64,000 nucleotides of DNA from Cristatella mucedo (taxonomy: Eukaryota; Bryozoa; Phylactolaemata; Cristatellidae), in the NCBI GenBank assembly GCA_009760855.2, contig WPIO01000022.1, forward strand, positions 1,415,001 through 1,479,000. The letters run 5' to 3'. Position numbers and translations under genes: made by a program. The notes beneath the pieces are model-generated. The model saw only the letters and a program-made list of their open reading frames with translations. It ran no database searches and was not told where the DNA came from. Numbering within the stretch: position 1 is the stretch's first letter; every line of letters starts with the position of its first letter. Positions 56,337-64,000 of the stretch are shown here, piece by piece.

Positions 56337-57086
56337 GGCCTGTTTAGATAAAAATACCACGTCCAAGTTGGTCCATGCATTCGTGACATCTCGTCTCGAC
56401 TTCTGCAACTCACTGCTCACTGGCCTACCAGCATGTGCGATCAGGCGATTGCAGCTGGTGCAAAACTCTGCAGCTAGGCTTGTCTGTCGTGAGCGTCGCA
56501 GTTGCCACATTACTCCACTTCTCGCCGACCTGCACTGGCTACCAGTCAAGCAACGGATTGACTTCAAGGTTTTGTCGCTCACTTTTAGGTCCCTTCATTC
56601 TATGGCTCCAGCCTATCTGTCAGATATACTACCCCATCAGGCTAAGCATCGTACCACCCGCTTTTCGGAATCCAACAGTCTAGAAATACCTCATACAAAT
56701 CTTAAATCCTTTGGAGACCGTGCATTTAGTTCATATGCTCCCAAAGCCTGGAACTCTCTCCCGACCTGCGTCAGAACATCCCCTGACCTGACCACATTTA
56801 AAAGGAACTTAAAAACACACCTATTTAGGACAGCATTCCGTGGGTCCCTGTGATTCGTCCTTGATGTGCTTATACGTGCTGACACTGTGCATGCTGCCAC
56901 TAACCACATTTGCATGCTGACCCTGTGCATGTCACCCCTAACCATATTATTCATTTCGTTTGTTTTTTCAAGCATGATTTTACTTACCTTTCAATTGCAT
57001 TTCACTTTAAAGCAAATGTAAAGCGCCTAGAGAGAGATTAAGTTCTCTGAGGGCGCTTTATCAAGTGAATTATTATTATTATTATT
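56337..57086 (+). mobile_element. LINE-A copy inserted in Tigger, with 5-bp target duplication
   Basis: A 750-bp 5'-truncated copy. It encodes the C-terminal end of the LINE-A reverse-transcriptase ORF without interruption (56338-56853: [90 protein letters not shown]). The 3' untranslated region, the stem-loop (GTAAAGCGCCTAGAGAGAGA, TTAAGTTCTCTGAGGGCGCT) and (ATT)n follow. ACCTG flanks both ends (56332-56336 and 57087-57091). The clean frame makes it one of the youngest insertions here. The catalytic part of the protein was lost by truncation. Confidence 0.92.
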
Positions 57087-57477
57087 ACCTGCTGGTCGAT
57101 TGGCTGCAGGATAAGGGTTGTGCTGGGCGGAAGGTAAACAACTGTATAAGCTTGAACTGTTCAATGATGTCATTCTCGAGGTTAGGTAGGTGAGCAGGTG
57201 CTCCGTCCAGGACGAGAAGAGCTTGCAGGGGTCTTGCAGGCTATTTTCTTGGAGCCACTTCCAAATGTCTGAACCAAAACAGAAATTCATCTAGTCCAAA
57301 AAGAACTGCGTGGTGACCCACGCCCTCAGGTTTGTCCTCAACATAACCTAATTCTTTCAAAATTGTATGAGATATAAAGGCTCAGGGGTTTTCCGATTTA
57401 TAATTGTCCAGTCACCACTCGCATTGGCGCACAGGGCAATGGTTAGCCTAGCCTTCATGGGTTTGTGGTCTTACCTT
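57087..57477 (-). pseudogene. Tigger transposase, central part
   Basis: Minus-strand pieces, in gene order: a KTTNP/LCANASGD-like region (about 57440), WVTTQFFLD (about 57310), NFCFGSDIWKWLQEN, LLVLDGAPAHLPNLENDI (about 57210), and LPPSTTLILQPIDQQ (about 57115). The DGAPAH block carries the second catalytic Asp of the DDE/D triad (usually DNAPAH). The frame is broken at several points. Confidence 0.84.
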
Positions 57478-59205
57478 GTAATAATAACAATACGTTTTTA
57501 TAGCACACTCGGAGAACTGAATCTCTCACAAGGCACTTTACAGATACTGCATATAAAGCATGTTATGTTATAGCATAAAATGTTTGACGGTAACATCTAC
57601 TGACAGCAGATACAACGTTAGCAGGTATATGCAACACGAAGGACGAATCACAAAGATCCACCAGATGGGGCAATAAACAGGTGCGTTTTAAGCTTCTTTT
57701 TAAATGTCGTAATGTCTGGGGACCTAGTGACGCACGACCGCAGTGATTTTCAGGCTTTGGGAGTATAGGAACTAAAGGCACGGTCTCCACTGGTTTTGAG
57801 GTTCGCACGAGGTATGGCTGAACGATTAGAGTCACAACAGGGGGTTGTACTATTCTTTACGTGATGGGGGAGTAGATCCGATAGGTAGGCTGGAGCCAGA
57901 GAATGAAGGGACCTAAAAATGAGTGATAAAACCTTGAATTCGATATGCTGCTTGATTGGAAACCCTTTAGATGGCAAGAAGTGGTGTGATCCAGCAACTG
58001 CAACGCTCACGACAGACAAGCCTAGCTGCAGAGTTTTGCACCAACTATAAGCGTCATCTTGCACAGGCCGGTAGACCAGCAAGCAGTAGGTTACAAAAGT
58101 CGACACGGGATGTCTCATACACATGGATCAGTTTCGATGTAGGATCCCAGGCCAAGCAAGCTCAAATTTGAACAATTTTATGTAACTGAAAGTAGGCAGA
58201 CTTGACTGTGGAGCTGATGTGGTCGTTTAGTGAAAGGTCGCTTTCGAACAGGACGAGTAGATTTCGAGCAGATTCAACAGGAGATATGCTAGCGGAGCCG
58301 ATTTTGAGCAGCAGGTTTTCACATCTTTGAACCACACTTGCTTCGCATATAACTACTAAGTTGGTTTTGTCGTCATCTAAGTTAGGAAAGTTTGTTTCCG
58401 TCCATGTGCGGATGTCATCAATACATGCAGCAAGGGCGTGCAGAGGATTTGACGTGCTGGAGGACTGGGAGGGATCAAAGCAAAGGTGCAACTGAGTGTC
58501 ACCTGCATAAAAGTGAGACCAAAATTGTGCTTGGCGATCACATCGGCAAGAGGAAGAGTATAACCTGTGAAAAGAAGCGGACCGAGAACAGAGCGTACTG
58601 AGGTACCTCATATTTCAGAGGTTTCTTGGATGACCTTTTTCTGTTCACATCAATACTCTGGAGTCTCCCACTGAGATAATAATAATAATAATAATAATAA
58701 TGCACTTGATATAGCGCCCTCAGAGAACTCAATCTCTTTCTAGGCGCTTCACATTTGCTGCAAAGGGAAGCGAGATTGAATGGTGAGTAATATCATGCTT
58801 GATAAACATGAATAACATGGTTAGGGGTGACATGCACAGGGTCAGCATGCAAATCTAATGTAATGTAATGTATCTCCGTCTGTAACTCATAAAAAACTAA
58901 CTGTAACTGTAAGTCATAAAGACCACGTGGGCGTTACGCAGGAGAGTTTTGTATAGCGCACTCACAGCCTAAGCGGCTTTCGGTACGCATTCGGTAGCAA
59001 TGTCGTTAGTGGCAGTATGCACAGTGTCAGCACACGTAAGCACAAGATAGGACCTAAACCATGGTAGTGCAGTGCAAGTGATGCCCAGGTGATACTCAAG
59101 GCGCTCAAGAAGGACCTTTTGATCAGTCGTATCAAAACCCGCCGAAAGATCAGCAGGACAAGCAGAGAGACTTTACCCATGTCTGCATTCATGAGAAAGT
59201 CGTTT
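57478..59205 (-). mobile_element. LINE-A copy with nested insertions
   Basis: The minus strand reads LINE-A from the finger block (GKVSLLVLL, then TDQKVLLERLEYHLG-like, about 59180-59060) to YLSGRLQSIDVNRKRSSKKP (58680-58620), YAGDTQLHLCFDPSQSSSTS at the catalytic position, DDIRTWTETNFPNLDDDKTN, and the 3' end at 57478 with a decayed stem-loop (GCACACTCGGAGAACTGAAT). The catalytic Asp-Asp is Gly-Asp. The frame is broken between the RSYL and YLSGRLQS blocks by the insertion at 58676-59050. Confidence 0.86.
58676..59050 (-). mobile_element. Nested LINE-A 3' tail containing a LINE-B tail
   Basis: (AAT)n then GCGCCCTCAGAGAACTCAAT and CTCTTTCTAGGCGCTTCACA begin a minus-strand LINE-A tail. It is broken after GTCAGCATGCAAAT (58852), and resumes at 59005 with GTCGTTAGTGGCAGTATGCA. 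Between them (58853-59004) is a LINE-B tail: TAATGTAATGTAATGTATCT, AAGACCACGTGGGCGTTACG and CACTCACAGCCTAAGCGGCT. Confidence 0.85.
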
Positions 59206-59219
59206 TTGCACAGCAAGCA

Positions 59220-59700
59220 ATCTTCTCTTCTTATCTGACGTCATGCGCGTCCTACTTGGCATCTTCTTCTAGAAGAGTCCTGTCTCGACACAGTTGAAGA
59301 CTTGATAGGGGATGCATTCTTCTTGTGCTACAATGGCAGCAAAGGTTTTGAGGTCATCGTCAGCTACCTTGATATTTTCGCTCCCGGCCTTACCATGCCT
59401 GATAATGGAATGAATGCCTGTCCTGTTTTTTTAAATTCTCAAACCAGCCTCGACTGGCTTTAAAAAACTCGCTCTATATCTCTCGTCAGTTGAAATGCTT
59501 GGAGTCTGCTGCAGCAAATCAGCGAAAATATCGCGTGCCTTTTTCTTAGATTATAGCTTCCTCCAGGGTATCTTTTGCGAGCTGCCTTTTCGTCAACCAT
59601 ACCGTCAGCAGCTTCTCCTTATTTTCACGAATAGATGACCGCTATTCAAAAATTATTTTAACACCCTTAGCTGGTATTGCAGCCTTTCTCGACTCAGTGC
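59220..59700 (-). pseudogene. Tigger transposase, N-terminal part
   Basis: Minus-strand segments: EKLLTVWLTKRQLAKDTLEE, KARDIFADLLQQTPSISTDE, RTGIHSIIRHGKAGSENIKV, FAAIVAQEECIPYQVFNCVE, TGLF (then a stop) and KKMPSRTRMTSDKKR. They match the CENPB-type HTH C-terminal half and the first catalytic block of Tigger transposases, where the family has DETGLFWKKMPSR. Here the Asp is Val and the Trp is a stop. Confidence 0.86.
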
Positions 59701-60042
59701 TGCTTCAGTGCTGGTGCAGATCCTACAAGTGCTACGCTCGTACTGCTTCGCAAAGTCGACTACGCTCGCACCGTAGTCTCGTTTTTCGATAATTTTTTTC
59801 TTTTATTCAATACACATCATCCCGTTCTTTTTTCAGCACTATCCTTCCTTCGCACTCACTTTTTCGGATCCGTGGCTGGTGAAACGAAGTTGTGCAAAAT
59901 AACTGCAAGCGCGAATGTGAGCAGATCACTGACGCTTCCGCTGCGTGAGTGAGACGCGGGATGCTGGGCAATATTTGGGACACTCGCTGTGGCGTTGGCT
60001 GCGCCTACTAGCGGGGAGGGGGTAGCGGGATATCTCAAGCTG

Positions 60043-60268
60043 GTTCGTAACCCGAGTTTTAGCTCTCGACTTTAGGCAAAACTCGGCGGATAGACGGCTC
60101 GTATCTCGAAAAAATAGTTAGCTAATATGCTCGTAAGTTTAGGTTGAGTAAGTTCATTCGTGCTCGTAACCCGAGTTTTAGCTCTCAACTCCAAGCGAAA
60201 GTCAGCGAAGAGATGGCTTGTATCTCGAAAAAAATAGTTTAAGATACTCATAAGCTAAGGTTACACTG
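60043..60268 (-). repeat. Tigger terminal inverted-repeat region, tandemly duplicated
   Basis: Two copies of a roughly 110-bp unit: CGTAACCCGAGTTTTAGCTC occurs at about 60046 and 60164, and GTATCTCGAAAAAA at about 60100 and 60220. The outer end CTAAGGTTACACTG is the reverse complement of a Tigger-like CAGTGTAACC start. Confidence 0.8.
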
Positions 60269-60286
60269 TTTTGCTAAAAGATGTTA

Positions 60287-60790
60287 TTCATAAAAGCGGG
60301 TGGCACGATTCTTAGCTTATTGGTGGAGTAGTTCTTGTAGATGGGCTGGAGACTGAGAATGAAGTGAGCTACAAGTGAGTGACAAAACCTTGAAGGTGAT
60401 ACGCTGCTTGACTGGGAGCCAGTGCAGGTCGGCGAGAAGTGGTGTGATGCGGCAACTGCGACGCTCACGACAGACAAGCCAAGCTGCAGAGTTTTGCATG
60501 AGCTGTAAGCGCCTGATGGGACATGCCGGTAGGCCAGCAAGCAGTGAGTTACAGATGTCAAGACGGGATGTCAAAAATGCATGGACCAACTTAGATGGGG
60601 TATTCCTAGCTAAATAAGCACGAATTTTAGCAATGTTGTGTAGCTGAAAGTAGGCAGACTTGATTGTGGAGCTGCTGTGGTCGTCTAACGATAGGTCACT
60701 TTGGAACATGACACCTAAATGTCGTGCAGATTCAACTGGAGATTTGCTGGCAGACCTAATTTTGAGCCTTAAGCTTTTCTTAGTGAAGCT
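60287..60790 (-). mobile_element. LINE-A coding fragment
   Basis: The minus strand encodes SDLSLDDHSSSTIKSAYFQL, KLVHAFLTSRLDICNSLLAG, RLQLMQNSAAWLVCRERRSC and RITPLLADLHWLPVKQRI without a break over about 130 codons. Both ends are truncated and no 3' tail is present. It lies next to the Tigger terminal repeat. Confidence 0.86.
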
Positions 60791-61097
60791 TTTACACGTC
60801 AGCCAGAAACGCTGCTAGTGCTGCTGTACTCGCGAATCCAATGCCAGCTCCGACACTGACGATCAAGGCCGCACCATAATGAAAAATCGGTACAGTTGTG
60901 AAAATTGGTGCCTAAAATGATTGGATACCACATTCGATTCCGCGATAATGTCAGATAATATAAGATAATAAAATAATATAAAAAGATAATAATAATATAA
61001 TATAACATAATATAAGATTGTCGGATATAGGAATACTCCTTTTATAAGAACAGCAGTTCCGCGTCCCAGATTAATTCTAGCTACAGTCTCATTCCGC

Positions 61098-61365
61098 ATA
61101 TAATAATAATAATAATTCACTTGATAAAGCGCCCTCAGAGAACTTAATCTCTCTCTAGGCGCTTTAAATCTTTCAATTATTTGCATGCTGACCCTGTGCA
61201 TGTCACCCCTAACCATGTTATGCTTGTTGTCATTGAGCATGCTACCACTAACCATTTGGTCATGCGTCCTTTTCAGCAAATGTAAATTGCCTCGAAATAG
61301 ATTTTGAGTTCTCTGAGGGTGCTATATCAACTGTATTATTATTATTATTATTACTATTATTATTA
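61098..61365. mobile_element. Inverted pair of LINE-A 3' ends
   Basis: A minus-strand stem-loop with (AAT)n (61098-61168) is directly followed by a plus-strand 3' end (61180-61365, with ATTTGCATGCTGACCCTGTG, GTAAATTGCCTCGAAATAGA, AGTTCTCTGAGGGTGCTATA and (ATT)n). The pair faces tail-out, and could fold back on itself. Confidence 0.83.
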
Positions 61366-61695
61366 AAATGTCAACAAGCAGGAAAAACATCAAAAGCTGC
61401 CAGCACGTACACGAGGTAGCTGCGAGCATTTACCTTAATGCCCGTGCATTCAGCCATGACAGAAGTTGCAGACAATATTGAATCATCTTTCTGGAGGAAT
61501 TCAGAGTATCAGCATTCATCAATACTGAAGAAAGTTGGGTTTTAACAATCCTTTGACAGCATTCGCCATTGCAGCCTCCAGAGCTAAAACCAAAATTTTC
61601 GGCTAGTGCAAGCAAGGACAACAAACAATCACGAAGCCAATAAGGCCGGCATAGATTTGCAGCAAAAGCTGCAGAATGCACGCAGAGACAGTTGC
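61366..61695. other. Intergenic DNA, nothing recognised
   Basis: A minus frame at 61430-61681 (83 codons, MHSAAFAANLCRPYW...) shows no recognisable domain. Confidence 0.35.
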
Positions 61696-61699
61696 TTTA

Positions 61700-61982
61700 A
61701 AAAACTAAAAAACACAACTATTTAGGACAGCATTTAGTGGGTCCCTGGGATTCATCCGTCATGTGCTTATGCGTGCTGACATTGTGCATGCTGCCACTAA
61801 CCAAATTTGCATGCTGACCCTGTGCATGTCACCCCTAACCATATTATTCATCTCGTTTGTTTTTCAAGCATGATTTTACTTACCATTCAGTTGCATTTCC
61901 CTTTGCAGCAAATGTAAAGCGCCTAGAAAGAGATTAAGTTCTCTGAGGGTGCTTTATCAAGTGCATTATTATTATTACTAAA
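61700..61982 (+). mobile_element. LINE-A 3' end
   Basis: LKNTTI-like coding end (AAAAACACAACTATTTAGGA), the untranslated region, the stem-loop GTAAAGCGCCTAGAAAGAGA, TTAAGTTCTCTGAGGGTGCT and (ATT)n. It is very similar to the copy at 56.8-57.09 kb, so relatively young. Confidence 0.88.
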
Positions 61983-62248
61983 AGGCAGTCGTTCTGTTCA
62001 AGTTTGACAGTACACCGTAGCATACAGGCACACGTGCAATTCAGTGTACTTTGGAAGAGCTTTCGAATGACCAGCTACTTATGAGCTCCTTCATCAGGAC
62101 ACTGAGAGTTATTCTTATTTTGCCCTAGTACAGGCTTTTATTTGAAACTATTTCTTTTTGGCCTATATTCAGCCTTTGATTTTGCATTTTTTTTGCTTTT
62201 CTCTGTAGAATGATGCTCTCCCAACAACATGTACGTGGAAGCAGGCAG

Positions 62249-62610
62249 AACTACGAGCTGGCTCACAAGGTCGTTTATTTACCAAGACTCACAGGGCTCA
62301 CAAAACGCAGCCGTCCTCCCCTGCAGCCGACGTCCCAACCCCCTTCGCTCCCTCTCAGCCACATTTCATCCCCGAGGGTTAGTGATAGCAGGAGGACAAA
62401 GCCGGCCTGTGTCCAAGCCACAGCCGCCCGACCACAGCTTGGCATCGGCCCGTCCGTCCCTAGACCACATCCACCCGCTGTTCGACCCTGGGTTGGTGGA
62501 AGGCACTACCAGTCTGCCTGCACCGGCCGACTGCCGGCGTTCCTAGTGATCTAGAATCGTGCACATACACAGAAACACAAAACCACTTTCTCGTCATAAC
62601 TGTTAATAAA
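62249..62610 (+). repeat. Unclassified dispersed repeat R, long copy
   Basis: It starts ACTACGAGCTGGCTCACAAG, continues with CGTTTATTTACCAAGACTCA and CAGGGCTCACAAAACGCAGC, and extends through a GC-rich body to an AATAAA (about 62604). The first 75 bp recur at 63446-63526. The AATAAA and sharp start suggest an LTR or other mobile-element end, but no second end was found. Confidence 0.6.
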
Positions 62611-62619
62611 TCTATACCT

Positions 62620-64000
62620 TCTCACATGAATGCCTAGCCTTATGGACACAGGCATGCGACAAGGCATTCCCTCATTCTCATGCAAACTTGTATTAGATAC
62701 TGCCAGCGTAACTGTTCACAAGCCTGTAAAGTATTTCTTTGAAGCCCCTGTCCATATGAGGTTAAGCAGTCACTCATCCCAAGCTAGCATTTCTTTAGTA
62801 GATTGCTCGTTATTAGCGTAATAAAGATCCTTTGCGGCCTTTTTAGTCTTGGTTTCAAGACGTGCTGTAATGATTTAGCGAGATTGTACACCTTATTCAT
62901 GGCTACAGCCTTTTGATATGGGACACTCCGATTTAGCACCTTTTGTACAAAACCTGTGATCTGGCTCATCGCTGGTTGAGAAAGTGTGGTAAAGTGTAAA
63001 TACACCTCCATTCTTCATGCCGTCTCGATCATTAGTACTAGCTTTGACGGCACGCGCAAAGTGCTTCTGCAACCTAGTTGCTATGTTGCTAGCGATCCCA
63101 CAGGCTCGATCGAACCCTTTAGTAACCTCTCGGTATTCATCCTTCTCTTCTGCAGCTCGCGCCAAGCTGTGCCAAGCCTCTTACTTACGTGTGTCCCCAT
63201 GCGGTTTAGATTTGCTCACAGTTAGCCAAGCTTTCGAATCACTAGCATCTAGAAGTGCAGAATTCCTTACACCATGCGTTGCTAGCGATCGGGCAAATTT
63301 TTCGTTTCGCTCCTTCACCTTCCATTGCACCGCTTGTGCTACTAAAGTTTGTATCGCAGTCCTGCTCTCCTTTCGTACCTACTTTACAAGGTCTGCATGA
63401 AATGCTCAGCACTTCTATTATATATATATACTTCTGTATATGAAAACTACGAGCTGGCTCACAAGGACGTTTATTTACCAAGACTCACAGGGCTCACAAA
63501 ACGCAGCCGTTCTCCCCTGCAGCCGATGTATATATATATATATTGTATATATATATATATATTGTATATATATATATATATTGTATATATATATATATAT
63601 ATTGTATATATATATATATACAATAGGTATATAGGTATATAATAGGTATATATATATATATATATATATATACCTATTGCCTTCCTGTTCTAAGGGAAGT
63701 AGCTGCTGTTACCCAGTGGTTTGATTTAAAGCCACGGATTCTCAATGTTCCATCGACGGTGCAGGTTTTATCAGACGACTGCTTTAAGGTCTCTACAGCT
63801 CTCAACATTGACAGCTCAGCCTATTCTTTAGCTGCAGCAGCAATTTCTTTAACACTCACACTTTGGTATTTACCGGGGATAGGGGAATGCACATCTAACA
63901 ACCCAAAAAGTCTTTCAGCCCCCCCCCCCGCTCTGCCTACCCCAATGCTCCTAGCAACCTAAATTGTTTTACGTTGATGGGCTTCTCAGAGGCTCTTGAA
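62620..64000 (-). pseudogene. Mutator-like (MULE) transposase pseudogene, interrupted
   Basis: Minus-strand pieces from 64000 leftwards: FGLLDVHSPIPGKYQSVSVK, AELSMLRAVETLKQSSDKTC, TVDGTLRIRGFKSNHWVTAA, then a gap, EVLSISCRPCKVGTKGEQDC, SGAMEGEGAKRK, DSKAWLTVSKSKPHGDT, ARLQ/ATRLQKHFARAVKAS, GMKNGGVFTLYHTFSTSDEP and HRFCTKGAKSECP. This is the order of the Mutator-like transposase domain in many animal genomes. The gap 63436-63690 holds repeat R and (TA)n. Frameshifts and stops occur throughout. The first block runs to the window end, so the start is missing. Confidence 0.8.
63436..63690. repeat. Insertion into the MULE: repeat R short copy plus (TA)n array
   Basis: ACTACGAGCTGGCTCACAAG to CTGCAGCCGATG (63446-63526) repeats the start of repeat R. 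It is followed by an array of (TA)n with regular TTG interruptions to 63675. It separates TGRQ and EVLSISC of the transposase. Confidence 0.8.

Larger units (their letters stand above)
55720..60268 (-). mobile_element. Tigger/pogo-like DNA transposon, split by LINE insertions
   Basis: Minus-strand transposase segments lie in order from about 59700 to 55725, separated by two LINE-A insertions (57478-59205 and 56337-57086). The transposon's outer left end in gene terms is a terminal inverted-repeat-like sequence at 60043-60268 (CAGTGTAACCTTAG at the tip, then TTCGAGATAC words), typical in style of Tigger elements. The opposite terminal repeat is not visible. The sequence is riddled with stops and shifts, so the element is dead. 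Confidence 0.85.

Overview
This is a eukaryotic nuclear window, almost certainly from a metazoan. Three protein genes can be read: two are split by GT-AG introns and encode animal-type proteins, and the third appears to be intronless. Around them lie dense non-LTR retrotransposons, tRNA-derived SINEs, Tigger and Mutator DNA transposons, a Ty3/Gypsy-type LTR element and long (AC)n, (GA)n and (AT)n microsatellites. The phylum cannot be told from sequence alone. Nothing prokaryotic (operon, ribosome binding site, CRISPR) is present.

Layout. 1-3.7 kb is a GC- and CpG-rich block with a (CAG)n tract and no gene I can recognise. 5.43-9.59 kb is a decayed LTR retrotransposon with both LTRs and a likely 5-bp target duplication. 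9.6-19.3 kb is AT-richer intergenic DNA with LINE and SINE fragments. 20.10-20.81 kb (minus) is a Tctex1-domain dynein light chain gene with a polyglutamine tract. 20.8-25.3 kb is a GC-rich, hairpin-rich block upstream of it. 27.1-30.4 kb is repeats. 30.79-34.04 kb (plus) is a six-exon peroxiredoxin-like PRXL2C gene (218 aa). 35.09-48.44 kb (minus) is a six-exon tartrate-resistant (purple) acid phosphatase gene (335 aa) with all seven metal ligands. These two genes are convergent, and their candidate polyadenylation signals are only about 40 bp apart. 48.4-50.3 kb is the GC-rich 5' flank of the phosphatase. 51-64 kb is nested transposon debris.

The most interesting system is the retrotransposon community. 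LINE-A ends in a conserved stem-loop (GCGCC...GGCGC) followed by (ATT)n. A tRNA-derived SINE (SINE-A) carries a 3' tail clearly related to that of LINE-A, the pattern expected of a SINE mobilised by a partner LINE through a shared 3' end. Insertions can be ordered in time: a Tigger transposon (about 55.7-60.3 kb) was split by two LINE-A copies, one of them bounded by an exact ACCTG duplication, and the other LINE-A copy was itself interrupted by a further LINE-A tail that holds a LINE-B tail. A Mutator-like transposase (62.6-64.0 kb) is likewise interrupted, and a second SINE family (SINE-B) sits inside a LINE-A copy at 37.9 kb.

Exon boundaries were deduced by hand from reading frame, splice dinucleotides and remembered family similarity; no alignment or database search was run. 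LINE-A, LINE-B, SINE-A and SINE-B are local working names.
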